This document shows positions 1-6,621 of a stretch of 21,149 nucleotides of DNA, in pieces. The position numbers and the translations under genes were made by a program. The notes below the pieces were generated by a model. That model saw only the letters and a list, made by a program, of their open reading frames with translations, had not been told where the DNA came from and searched no databases. The stretch comes from JAWVEV01 sp033856535 (lineage in GTDB: Bacteria > Actinomycetota > Thermoleophilia > Miltoncostaeales > Miltoncostaeaceae), in NCBI GenBank assembly GCA_033856535.1, contig JAWVEV010000059.1:1-21149 (forward strand), in the 5' to 3' direction. Numbering within the stretch: the first letter of the stretch is position 1; each line of letters begins with the position of its first letter.

Positions 1-678
1 CCCCGCCGTCGCCATCTCGTCGTCCGAGCGCCACTGGCGCACGGCCCCGCGGCCGCCGGGGCGGGCCGCCGGCAGCGGCTCGGCGTCGATCAGCGCGTCG
101 CGCAGCAGCGACTCGACGCCCTCCCAGGTCGTGGCCGTGCCCTCGCCGTGCACCCGCCCGCTGGCGCCGTCGACGTAGACGAAGTACGGCGCCCCAGGCA
201 CGTCGTAGCGCGCCCAGGCGTCCTCGGACATGACCACCGGCAGGTCGGCCGGCGCCAGCTCGCGCAGCTTGCCGGGGCTCTCCATCCGACCGTCGCGGGT
301 GACCGCGATCACGCGCGCGCCGGCCGGGTTCGGTCCGTGCCGGCCGGGCTCGAGCGCCTCCCAGAAGCCGCGGCAGAGCGTGCAGCCGCTGGTGAGGAAG
401 GCCAGCAGCGTGTTCGGCCCGCCGGGCGCGAGGCCGAACTGGACCGCCTCGCCGACGGGCGTCTCCCCCGCAACATCATGCGCCTCGGGCGCGCCGGGCC
501 GCTCCGCCGGGCCGGGCAGGCCCGGCTGCAGCGGCATCCCGCCCTCGGCCAGGGTCGGGCTCCGGCGCTGCAGCGCCTCCAGGCGGCGCAGGATCTCGGC
601 GTGGGTGCGCAGCAGCCCGAGCACGAGCAGGGCGAGCAGGGCGAGCGCCACCGCCTCGGCGACGACCAGGGCGGTCAC
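1..678 (-). CDS. MauD-like thioredoxin-fold membrane protein, 3' end cut by window
   Basis: The visible 226 residues start with one membrane segment (about residues 3-22), then a Pro/Gly-rich linker and a thioredoxin-like domain facing outside. The redox motif is C99-T-L-C102, and G-A-P163-Y-F resembles the cis-proline loop of thioredoxin folds. MauD-type proteins help form or isomerise the disulfides of the methylamine dehydrogenase small subunit. That role fits here because the preceding gene encodes an exported protein with 24 cysteines. The GTG start at 678 overlaps the upstream TGA as GTGA, so translation is probably coupled. The frame is still open at base 1, so the C-terminus lies outside the window. 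The fold and CxxC are clear; the MauD role is inferred from context, and a general TlpA/ResA-type thioredoxin is the alternative. Confidence 0.8.
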   Translation of the reverse strand, partial: MTALVVAEAVALALLALLVLGLLRTHAEILRRLEALQRRSPTLAEGGMPLQPGLPGPAERPGAPEAHDVAGETPVGEAVQFGLAPGGPNTLLAFLTSGCTLCRGFWEALEPGRHGPNPAGARVIAVTRDGRMESPGKLRELAPADLPVVMSEDAWARYDVPGAPYFVYVDGASGRVHGEGTATTWEGVESLLRDALIDAEPLPAARPGGRGAVRQWRSDDEMATAG

Positions 679-1424
679 GTCGGCGGGTTCGGGAGCTGGT
701 CCCCGGGCAGGCCCGGCAGCAGGGCCGGGGGCTCGGTGAGGCCGGGCGGGAGCGGGCCGGTCATCTCGGGCGGCAGGGGGACGCGCGGCAGGCCGGGATC
801 CGCGGGCGCCGGCGGGCCGGCGGGGCGCGGCGGCGGGCCGCCCGGCGGCAGGCACCCGGCCTCGTGCTGGCAGGTCCGGTTGTCAACCGGGCCCGAGCAG
901 CTGCAGGTCTCGTAGGCCTCGAAGCGGCACGGGTTGCGACAGAGCATCACCCGGCAGACCACCGGGGTGACCCGGTCGATGTCCGTGTCGCAATTGCCGT
1001 ACCGGAAGTTCGTGCAGCAGACGTGCCGGTTCCTGCACGAGTCCTCGGAGCAGCGGCAGCCGCCCTGGCAGCGGTGCCCGGGGATCAGGTTGCAGTCGAC
1101 GTAGAAGCGGACGCCCTCGTCCTCGCAGTAGCGCGAGCCGCTGTAGCTGGTGCACTTCCACCAGCCGCCGGCGTAGGTGTTCTTCGGGCAGACGTTCTCG
1201 CCGGTGAAGGTGCAGCAGAAGGTGGTCCAGCCGTCGCAGCAGGCGGCCCCGGGCCCGCAGCCGGAACAGGTCACGCGGGCCTCGGCCGTCCCCGGCCGCA
1301 CCAGGTACCTCACCGGCCCGACGGCGAGCGCCGACCCGACCAGCGCGAGCCGCGAGAGGAAGCCCCGGCGCGACGAGCCGCGCTCGAGCGCCTTCGAGAC
1401 CGCCTCGACCAGGGTCTCGGTCAT
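675..1424 (-). CDS. Tat-exported cysteine-rich protein resembling methylamine dehydrogenase small subunit
   Basis: A 249-residue protein. Residues 18-40 form a twin-arginine signal (S-R19-R20-G-F-L, then a hydrophobic stretch), so it should be exported folded. Residues 53-191 hold 24 cysteines, and residues 192-249 are a proline-rich tail. The spacing around C79-P, W88-W89-K-C91, F-Y-V-D-C111 and C119-x3-C-x-C125 resembles the methylamine dehydrogenase light chain, where a Trp before a Cys is half of the tryptophan tryptophylquinone cofactor. That comparison is from memory. The position expected for the second cofactor Trp seems to hold F140 or Y142; the only Trp in the exported part are W66, W88 and W89. 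ATG 1424 overlaps the mauE-like stop as ATGA and was chosen over longer frames because it leads straight into the Tat signal. No large subunit is visible. Export and cysteine content are certain; enzyme activity is not. Confidence 0.75.
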   Translation of the reverse strand: MTETLVEAVSKALERGSSRRGFLSRLALVGSALAVGPVRYLVRPGTAEARVTCSGCGPGAACCDGWTTFCCTFTGENVCPKNTYAGGWWKCTSYSGSRYCEDEGVRFYVDCNLIPGHRCQGGCRCSEDSCRNRHVCCTNFRYGNCDTDIDRVTPVVCRVMLCRNPCRFEAYETCSCSGPVDNRTCQHEAGCLPPGGPPPRPAGPPAPADPGLPRVPLPPEMTGPLPPGLTEPPALLPGLPGDQLPNPPT

Positions 1425-1963
1425 CGGGTCTCGGCCTCGGGCTCGGGCCGCCACGAGGCGAGCGCCGCCGGCAGGTGCGCGAGGGCGGTGGAGGCGAGCA
1501 GGACGCCGACCGCGACGAGCGCGGCCAGCGGGACCCCGCTCCAGGGCTGCCCGCCGAGGAAGGTCGCGGTCGACGGGACCGGCGACAGCAGCACGAGGAC
1601 CGCGCAGGCGGCCGCGAGGGCGTCGAGGACCGCGTGCACCGCGCTCGGCGGGGTCTCGCGCTCGCCGAGGCAGCCGCACGAGGGGACCGGGAAGCCGGAG
1701 GTGAGCGCCCGCAGGATGAACGCCGCGAAGGCCAGATAGAGCAGGGCGACCGGCGCGGCGAGCGCCCGGGGCGCCAGGAGGGCGGCGGCGCCCACGCCCA
1801 GCTCGAGCGCGCCGAGCGCCCTGGCGAGCCCGCGCGAGGAGGGCAGCCGCGCGCCGGCCAGGGCGGCGGCGACGCCGCCCGGCGAGCGCAGCTTCGCCGC
1901 GCCGGTCACCACCAGCAGCCCTGCCGCGGCGAGGAACGGCGGCAGGATCAGGTCGGGGTCCAC
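1421..1963 (-). CDS. MauE/DoxX-like redox membrane protein
   Basis: A 180-residue membrane protein with about four hydrophobic helices (roughly 5-22, 48-64, 68-88, 112-128), plus a further one near 143-163. A C96-G-C98 pair sits in the loop after the third helix, as in the MauE/methylamine-utilisation family, whose members supply or relay oxidising equivalents for disulfide formation. It precedes the cysteine-rich and MauD-like genes with ATGA and GTGA overlaps, so the three should be made together. The start is GTG 1963: GAGG overlaps the upstream stop codon about 8 bases before it, and only 10 bases separate the genes. Longer in-frame starts would run into the dehydrogenase gene. The family call is good; the partner is inferred from position. 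Confidence 0.8.
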   Translation of the reverse strand: MDPDLILPPFLAAAGLLVVTGAAKLRSPGGVAAALAGARLPSSRGLARALGALELGVGAAALLAPRALAAPVALLYLAFAAFILRALTSGFPVPSCGCLGERETPPSAVHAVLDALAAACAVLVLLSPVPSTATFLGGQPWSGVPLAALVAVGVLLASTALAHLPAALASWRPEPEAETR

Positions 1964-1973
1964 CCCGATCGCC

Positions 1974-3074
1974 TCAGAAGGCGCTCGGGAACGCGCTCTC
2001 ACCGAGCGCGCTCCAGACGTCCAGCTTCGTTCGGAGGCGCTTGATCACCTCGTCCGTGAACTCGTCGGTGGCGTAATGCCCGCCCAGGTCGGCCGTCTTG
2101 CAGTCCTCCGCGACGGCCTCGAGGGCCGCCTCGTAGATCGCCCGTGAGACCATCGAGGCCCGCTGGTCGCCCATGTACGGCAGCACCGACGCCCCGGCCA
2201 GGATCATCGCGAGCGGGTTCGCGACGTTCTTCCCCTGGAGGGTCGGGGCGGTTCCATGCGGCGCCTCGGCCATCACCGCCGCCGGCTTGAACCGCTCGTC
2301 GAACGCCAGCAGCAGGGACTCGGCGCCGGCGATCGAGCCGAACAACTGGAGGACCATGTCCGAGAGGCAGTCGCCGTCGCGGTTCAGCGCCGGCACCACC
2401 AGCGCGTCGCCGGTGTGGCTGATGAGGGCGGCGTAGGTGGCGTCGATCAGCATCGGGCGGTAGCGGACGTCGGGGTGGCGCGCCGCGGCGGCGTCGAGCT
2501 CCTCCTTCAGCATCCCCTCGTAGACCGGCGAGACGGTCCACTTCGGCCCCCCGAAGACCTGGGCGTTCATCCGGCGAGCCTGCATGAAGGCGAACTCGGC
2601 CACGGCCCGGCAGGTGCGGCGGGAGATCTTCTCCACCCGCCAGGCGACCTCGTCGTCGCCCTCGCCCTCGCGGTACTCGCGGGCGTTGTAGGCGTCCTCG
2701 ACGGCCATCCGCACGACCGAGATCGGGGCGTGGATGCCGCCGACCGGGCGCACGCTGGACAGCCGCCGCCCGGTGCGGATGATCACCTTGCCGTCGATCG
2801 CCTCGCGCAGCAGCGCGTTGGGGCTGCCGACGTCGCCGGCGCCCTCGGGCGTGATGGTGGCGGCCTTCAGGCCGAAGCCATGGCGGCGGATCGCGTCGGC
2901 CGCCTCGAAGACCACGCCGTTGCGCGTCCGGCGCCGGTTCTCGAGGGAGAGGTCGTACCGCTCGATCGCGACCGAGAGCCCGGTGATCGAGGGATCCAGG
3001 ACCCGGAGCGCCTCCTCGAGGAGCTCCTGCCCGGTCTGATCCCCATCCGTGACCACCAGGGTCTTCGGCTCCAT
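1974..3074 (-). CDS. isocitrate/isopropylmalate dehydrogenase family enzyme
   Basis: A 366-residue member of the decarboxylating beta-hydroxyacid dehydrogenase family, probably oxidising isocitrate or a related 2-hydroxyacid with NAD(P)+ in the cytosol. Visible family motifs are D-L-S-L-E-N-R (41-47), the substrate loop S84-P-N86-A-L-L-R90, V-R109-P, the metal-site segments around D211 and N231-x-D-G-D235-x-x-S-D239, and the nucleotide loop H273-G-T-A-P ending in G-K282-N. Length matches NAD-type isocitrate or isopropylmalate dehydrogenases. The segment after V-R-P (about 112-145) does not show the usual R-E-N-T-E-G-x-Y pattern, so substrate choice is uncertain. ATG 3074 lies 7 bases after a TATACT -10 element, suggesting a leaderless message. 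The mauE-like gene follows after 10 bases and may share the transcript. Confidence 0.85.
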   Translation of the reverse strand: MEPKTLVVTDGDQTGQELLEEALRVLDPSITGLSVAIERYDLSLENRRRTRNGVVFEAADAIRRHGFGLKAATITPEGAGDVGSPNALLREAIDGKVIIRTGRRLSSVRPVGGIHAPISVVRMAVEDAYNAREYREGEGDDEVAWRVEKISRRTCRAVAEFAFMQARRMNAQVFGGPKWTVSPVYEGMLKEELDAAAARHPDVRYRPMLIDATYAALISHTGDALVVPALNRDGDCLSDMVLQLFGSIAGAESLLLAFDERFKPAAVMAEAPHGTAPTLQGKNVANPLAMILAGASVLPYMGDQRASMVSRAIYEAALEAVAEDCKTADLGGHYATDEFTDEVIKRLRTKLDVWSALGESAFPSAF

Positions 3075-3081
3075 CCGGGCG

Positions 3082-3087
3082 AGTATA
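3082..3087 (-). promoter_or_regulatory. -10 element TATACT of the dehydrogenase gene
   Basis: TATACT on the minus strand ends 7 bases before ATG 3074, which would place transcription initiation at or next to the start codon. No convincing -35 hexamer is seen 16-18 bases upstream, and there is no Shine-Dalgarno sequence. Confidence 0.55.
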
Positions 3088-3118
3088 GACGCGGCCGCCC
3101 GGCCCCCGGAGGGAGTCC

Positions 3119-3418
3119 TCAGCCGCCCGGCGGGCTCTCCTCCATGGCGTAGCGGCGCACCCGCGCGGGCGCGCCGGTGCGGGCCTCGAGCGCCGCCAGC
3201 TCGAGGGCGACGGCCGGCCGCGCGGCGTACGCCTCGGCGTCCTCCGGGCGGTCCCACTCGGCCAGGCAGCCGTACTCGCCGCGCTCGGGATCGAGGAAGA
3301 GGACGTGCCGGCGCGCGCCGGCGGCCGCGGCGCCGAGCCGGCCGGCGATCGCACGGGCCTCGTCGGCGCTGCCCGGCCCGAGCCGGAACGAGATCTCGGT
3401 CCCGTGGAGGTCCGCCAT
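3119..3418 (-). CDS. small protein, possible dimeric alpha/beta-barrel (ABM-like) fold
   Basis: A 99-residue protein with no signal peptide or membrane segment. It alternates predicted strands and helices: an N-terminal strand (I-S-F-R-L), an Ala-rich helix, a strand H-V-L-F-L-D, then G-C-L-A-E-W-D followed by a helix with A-E-A-Y. This is reminiscent of antibiotic-biosynthesis-monooxygenase or EthD-like dimeric ferredoxin folds, where a W/D strand is followed by such a helix. No catalytic residue can be assigned. It lies between the glycosyltransferase and the dehydrogenase on the same strand. ATG 3418 is 6 bases from a TAACCT -10-like element and has no Shine-Dalgarno, so it may have its own leaderless promoter. 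The gene looks real; the function is unknown. Confidence 0.65.
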   Translation of the reverse strand: MADLHGTEISFRLGPGSADEARAIAGRLGAAAAGARRHVLFLDPERGEYGCLAEWDRPEDAEAYAARPAVALELAALEARTGAPARVRRYAMEESPPGG

Positions 3419-3424
3419 GCTTCG

Positions 3425-3430
3425 AGGTTA
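3425..3430 (-). promoter_or_regulatory. -10-like element TAACCT before the ABM-like gene
   Basis: TAACCT (minus strand) ends 6 bases before ATG 3418. Its first three bases are the TAA stop codon of the glycosyltransferase. A partial -35 match (CGGACG, 3448-3453) lies 17 bases upstream. Sequence-only inference. Confidence 0.4.
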
Positions 3431-4588
3431 GAGGAGCGCCTCCACCGCGTCCGCGGCCGCGGGGGCGCCGCCGGCGCGGGCGAAGCCCTCGGCGACCAGA
3501 CGGGCGCCGTCGCCCATCGTCATCGCGCCCCGGACCGCGGCCAGGAGGGCCCCGGGGGTCAGCGCGTCCGGGGTGAGCACGGTGCCCGCCCCCGTCGCGG
3601 CGACCCGGGCCGCGACCTCGAGCTGGTCGCGACCGAACGGCACGACGCAGACCGGCACGCCCGCGGCGAGGGCGCGCTGGGTGATCCCCATGCCGCCGTG
3701 GCAGACGACGCAGGCCGCGCGGCGGATCGCCGGCCCGTGCGGGAGCCAGCGCTCGACCCGCGCGTTGCCCGGCACCGCGAAGCCGGCTGGGTCGTGCGCA
3801 ACCGTGCTCACGGCAACCCGGAGGTCCTCCCCGCTGAGTGCCGCCAAGGCGGTCGACACGAGGGCGTCGTCGCGCTGGAACTCGCTGGACGCGGTGACGA
3901 GCACCAGCGGGTCCTCCAGCTCGTCGAGCCAGCGAGGGGCCTCGACCGGCGGCTCCCACAGTCCCGGGCCCACGAGCCGCAGCGTCGGCGGCCGCTCCAG
4001 CCCGCCGACCTCGAAGGGCTCGGCGGTGAAGTAGAGCGAGAGCGGCGCCCGGAAGGCGTCCTCGATGCCCGCCAGCGGGGCGAGGCCGAGCGCGCGCCTC
4101 GGCGCATCGAGGACGTCCATCCCGTCCGGCGCGAGGGTGTAGGGCATGCGCGTGAGGCCGGGCGGCGCGCCGGGCGCGACCTCGAAGTGCTCGAAGAAGG
4201 GGATCCACTCCACCCAGGGGAGGCTCGACGCCTCGGCGACGGCCGCGGCTCCGGGGGTCGCGGTGTCGATCATCAGGAGGTCGGGCGCGAGGTCGGCCAT
4301 CGCGCGCCGGAGGTCGGGCACCTCGTGGGTCGCGCGCGCGGCGAAGGTCCGGAAGACGCCCCCGATCGCCTCCTGGGGAGAGGTCCCGCGCCAGTCGTCC
4401 AGCGGCAGCGCCTCGATCTCCGGTGCGACGGGCTCGGCGCGGAGCCCGAGCGCGCGCAGCGCGCCGACCTCGGAGGCCAGGGTGCGCACATTCACCTCGT
4501 GCCCGCGCCCGGCGAGCTCGAGGAGCGTCTGCGCCACCGGGTAGAGGTGCCCGCGCGCGGGCGACGTGTAGGCCAGGACTCGCGCCAT
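3428..4588 (-). CDS. GT1-family glycosyltransferase (MGT/UGT-like)
   Basis: A 386-residue two-domain (GT-B) cytosolic glycosyltransferase. The N-terminal acceptor domain has S-P-A-R-G-H14-x-x-P, where the His is the usual catalytic base. The C-terminal donor domain has W281-L-P-H, then H297-G-G-M-G and P-F-G-R-D321-Q322, the nucleotide-sugar binding signature of macrolide and flavonoid glycosyltransferases. It probably moves a sugar from a UDP- or TDP-sugar to a small hydrophobic acceptor; the acceptor cannot be read from sequence. ATG 4588 shares its A with the TGA of the upstream tetR (TGATG), so the two are co-translated and the TetR protein probably controls this gene. A role in detoxifying or exporting a glycosylated metabolite is plausible but inferred. 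Confidence 0.88.
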   Translation of the reverse strand: MARVLAYTSPARGHLYPVAQTLLELAGRGHEVNVRTLASEVGALRALGLRAEPVAPEIEALPLDDWRGTSPQEAIGGVFRTFAARATHEVPDLRRAMADLAPDLLMIDTATPGAAAVAEASSLPWVEWIPFFEHFEVAPGAPPGLTRMPYTLAPDGMDVLDAPRRALGLAPLAGIEDAFRAPLSLYFTAEPFEVGGLERPPTLRLVGPGLWEPPVEAPRWLDELEDPLVLVTASSEFQRDDALVSTALAALSGEDLRVAVSTVAHDPAGFAVPGNARVERWLPHGPAIRRAACVVCHGGMGITQRALAAGVPVCVVPFGRDQLEVAARVAATGAGTVLTPDALTPGALLAAVRGAMTMGDGARLVAEGFARAGGAPAAADAVEALL

Positions 4589-5196
4589 CAGGACGCTCCT
4601 TTCAGGGTCTCGATCACCTCGACGAGGGTTCGCACGGTCTCCTCGGGGCCGAGCCCGAGGTCGTGGCGGAGCAGCTTCCAGGTGGAGACGTCCGTCAGCG
4701 CGATCAGCGCGGCGATCCGCCGGGCGCGCGCCCCGCCGTCGAGCCCGTCCAGGAGGGGCGCGAAGGTCCGCTCGACCCACGAGCGGTGGTAGCGGCGTCC
4801 GCCGTCGACGTTCTCGGCCACGACCGGGATCCGGTCCTCCTGGGCGAGCAGCCGCAGCCGGTTCGCCCCGAAGCGCTCGTAGCTGTCCACGATCGTCGCA
4901 ACCGCGCCGGCGACGTCGCCGACCGGCGTGGCGTCGCGCCGGCGCATCTCGGTCCGGGCCCGCTCCATCATCGCCGCGACGAAGAGCTCCTCCTTCGAGC
5001 CGAAGCGACGCAGCACCGTGCGCTTGGTCACACCGGCGGCCTGGGCGATCTCCTCGAGCGCCACGTCGTCGTAGGGGCGCTCGGTGAAGCGCTCGAACGC
5101 CACGTCGAGCACTCGCGCCGCCGTCGCGGCGGCCGCGTCAGCCCGCGCGCCCATGCGGTACGGGCGGCGGCCCTCCGGGTCTCCGTGATCTTTCAT
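4588..5196 (-). CDS. TetR-family transcriptional repressor
   Basis: A 202-residue regulator. The N-terminal helix-turn-helix spans about residues 27-70, with V-A-L-E-E-I-A-Q-A-A-G-V-T-K-R-T-V-L-R-R-F followed by G-S-K-E-E-L-F, the classic TetR pattern. The remainder is a helical ligand/dimer domain without a recognisable ligand signature. It is first in a two-gene operon with the glycosyltransferase (TGATG overlap). ATG 5196 directly abuts a perfect operator-like palindrome and lies 7 bases after a -10 hexamer, so the message is probably leaderless and self-repressed. An internal ATG at 5154 is possible, but its nearest GGAGG is too far away (about 17 bases). Confidence 0.9.
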   Translation of the reverse strand: MKDHGDPEGRRPYRMGARADAAAATAARVLDVAFERFTERPYDDVALEEIAQAAGVTKRTVLRRFGSKEELFVAAMMERARTEMRRRDATPVGDVAGAVATIVDSYERFGANRLRLLAQEDRIPVVAENVDGGRRYHRSWVERTFAPLLDGLDGGARARRIAALIALTDVSTWKLLRHDLGLGPEETVRTLVEVIETLKGAS

Positions 5197-5211
5197 GTCA
5201 CCAATGGTGAC
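5197..5211. promoter_or_regulatory. TetR operator, perfect 6-3-6 palindrome
   Basis: GTCACC-AAT-GGTGAC is a perfect inverted repeat with a 3-base centre, located between the -10 element and the tetR start codon. Binding here would block RNA polymerase at -10/+1. This geometry is typical of TetR autorepression; binding is inferred. Confidence 0.7.
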
Positions 5212-5233
5212 GCGAAGTCGGGGCCGGCGTCAA
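5204..5233 (-). promoter_or_regulatory. sigma-A-like promoter of the tetR-glycosyltransferase operon
   Basis: On the minus strand, TTGACG (5228-5233) is followed after 18 bases by CACCAT (5204-5209), which keeps the key A and T of the -10 hexamer. ATG 5196 starts 7 bases later, the normal distance to a transcription start. The -10 overlaps the operator palindrome. Confidence 0.6.
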
Positions 5234-5246
5234 GCCCCCGCGGCGC

Positions 5247-5921
5247 TCAGGTCAGGCGGGTCAGGTGGGCGGCGACGATCTCCCCCGCCCCCTCGTCGCA
5301 GCCGGGCATGGCGTCGGCCAGGCGGACGGCCAGCCGGTCGACCGCGCCGGCGCGCACCGCGGCCTCCTCGACGCCGCGCAGCGCCTGCACGAGCTCCGGC
5401 GCCAGCCGGTCCTGGTCGGCGGCCAGCGGCTCGCTGGCGGCCACGAAGCGGCCGTAGCCCGTGAGCAGCCGCTCCTGGTGGGCCACGCCGGCATCGAGGT
5501 CGGCCAGCGAGGCGACGGCGCGGCGCGGATCGTCGCGCCAGACGGCCAGCGCCAGGGCGAGCTCGGCCACGTCGCCGAGGGCGTGCTCCACGCCCGGGCC
5601 CTCGACGCCCATCGCGAGCGCCCGGCCGATCGCGCCGGCGAGCTCGCGGAGCCGCTCGGCGTCGACCATGCCCTCGGCCTGCTCCCAGAGCAGGCTCGCG
5701 GTCGCCACCTGGTGCGCCGCCCGCTCGCGCGTCTCGGCCCGCAGGTCGCCCCGCAGGCAGAGGAAGCCCGGGCCCTCGAAGGCGCAGAGGTAGGCGCGCC
5801 GGCCCTCGGCCAGCTCCACCGCCCGCAGCCCGAGAGGGAGCCGCCCGGCGAGCGCGCCCGCCGCCTCGCGCGCGGCGCCGAGGTCGTCCACAAGCGCCTG
5901 GAGCGCCGCATCGTCGGTCAC
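5247..5921 (-). CDS. uncharacterised helical protein
   Basis: I do not recognise this 224-residue protein. It is Ala/Leu-rich and mostly helical, without signal peptide, clear membrane segment or catalytic motif. Near residues 40-62 a short strand-rich part holds C46-A-F-E-G-P-G-F-L-C55, the only cysteine pair apart from C208. Several acidic helices follow (about 66-105, 112-130, 136-165, 170-205). Its GTG start (5921) faces the Nudix gene start (5980), leaving 58 bases for two divergent promoters. A TAGGGT element lies 8 bases before the start, and the AGGG within it could also act as a weak ribosome-binding site. Codon-position GC and the compact spacing support a real gene; the function is unknown. 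Confidence 0.65.
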   Translation of the reverse strand: MTDDAALQALVDDLGAAREAAGALAGRLPLGLRAVELAEGRRAYLCAFEGPGFLCLRGDLRAETRERAAHQVATASLLWEQAEGMVDAERLRELAGAIGRALAMGVEGPGVEHALGDVAELALALAVWRDDPRRAVASLADLDAGVAHQERLLTGYGRFVAASEPLAADQDRLAPELVQALRGVEEAAVRAGAVDRLAVRLADAMPGCDEGAGEIVAAHLTRLT

Positions 5922-5967
5922 GCCCGGGCACCCTACCCACGCCGCGCGGGCCTCCGCCGGGCGCGCG

Positions 5968-5973
5968 TACAAT
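5968..5973 (+). promoter_or_regulatory. -10 element TACAAT of the Nudix gene
   Basis: TACAAT ends exactly 6 bases before GTG 5980, so the expected transcription start coincides with the start codon (leaderless). No clear -35 is seen. It is the AT-richest spot in this divergent intergenic region. Confidence 0.6.
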
Positions 5974-5979
5974 CGGCAC

Positions 5980-6621
5980 GTGTCGCGGGCGCCGGCCACA
6001 TGTCCTCCTCGCCCGCCGGGTCCCCTGCCGCCGGCGGCCGAGATGGGCGCGGCGCTCGAGGGCCTGCTCGCCCGCCGCGAGCGCTCGGTGCTCGACGACG
6101 ACTCGATCCGGGCCGCCGTGCTGCTGGTGCTCTACGACGAGGGCGACCGGCCCTACCTGGTGCTGACCAAGCGCACCGAGACCGTCGCCCACCCCGGCCA
6201 GATCTCGCTGCCCGGCGGCCGCCTGGAGCCGGACGAGAGCCTCCGCGCCGCCGCCGTCCGGGAGACCGAGGAGGAGATCGGCGTGCCGGCGGCCGCCCTG
6301 CGGGTGGTCGGCGCGCTGGACGACGTCCACACAATGGCCTCCAACTACGCGATCACGCCCTTCGTGGCGGTGCTCCAGGGACCGTTCGCGGCCACCCCGG
6401 CCGACGACGAGGTCGCCCTGGTGCTCGAGATCCCGGTCGAGGACCTGCTGGCGGCCGATGCGCGGCTGCCGGACGGCGTGGACGGGCTCGAGCTCCGCTA
6501 CCCGCTGGCCGACGAGGACGTCTGGGGGGCGACCGCCAGGATCCTGCGCAACTTCTCCCGCCTCGCGCGCTGCGCGCTCGGCCCGGGGGAGCTCAGCCGG
6601 TCGAGCCCGCCCGGCCGGTGA
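5980..6621 (+). CDS. Nudix hydrolase, CoA-pyrophosphatase type
   Basis: A 213-residue cytosolic Nudix enzyme. The Nudix box runs from G80 to V102 (G-x5-E86-x7-R94-E95-x-x-E98-E99-x-G-V) and coordinates the catalytic divalent metal. The preceding L-T-K-R-x4-A-H-P-G-Q-I-S-L-P-G-G matches the extra signature of the CoA/acyl-CoA diphosphatase subgroup (NudL, Pcd1, NUDT7), which cleaves CoA to 4'-phosphopantetheine and 3',5'-ADP. The C-terminal W182-G-A-T-A-R-I-L is also typical. Start: GTG 5980, 6 bases after TACAAT, gives a leaderless message; ATG 6043 is an alternative that trims a Pro-rich N-terminus. The last 29 bases overlap the 3' end of the convergent gene. Confidence 0.88.
   Translation: MSRAPATCPPRPPGPLPPAAEMGAALEGLLARRERSVLDDDSIRAAVLLVLYDEGDRPYLVLTKRTETVAHPGQISLPGGRLEPDESLRAAAVRETEEEIGVPAAALRVVGALDDVHTMASNYAITPFVAVLQGPFAATPADDEVALVLEIPVEDLLAADARLPDGVDGLELRYPLADEDVWGATARILRNFSRLARCALGPGELSRSSPPGR

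Noticed and set aside
1425..1679. N-terminal extension of the cysteine-rich protein.
   Set aside because: The extra 85 residues are a shadow of the MauE-like gene; the ATG at 1424 directly precedes a standard Tat signal.
1974..4208. A 744-codon open frame on the minus strand that could look like a large fusion ending in the dehydrogenase.
   Set aside because: Only the last 366 codons look like a protein. The rest is the wrong frame of the ABM-like and glycosyltransferase genes, rich in Arg/Gly/Pro as expected from GC-rich shadow frames.
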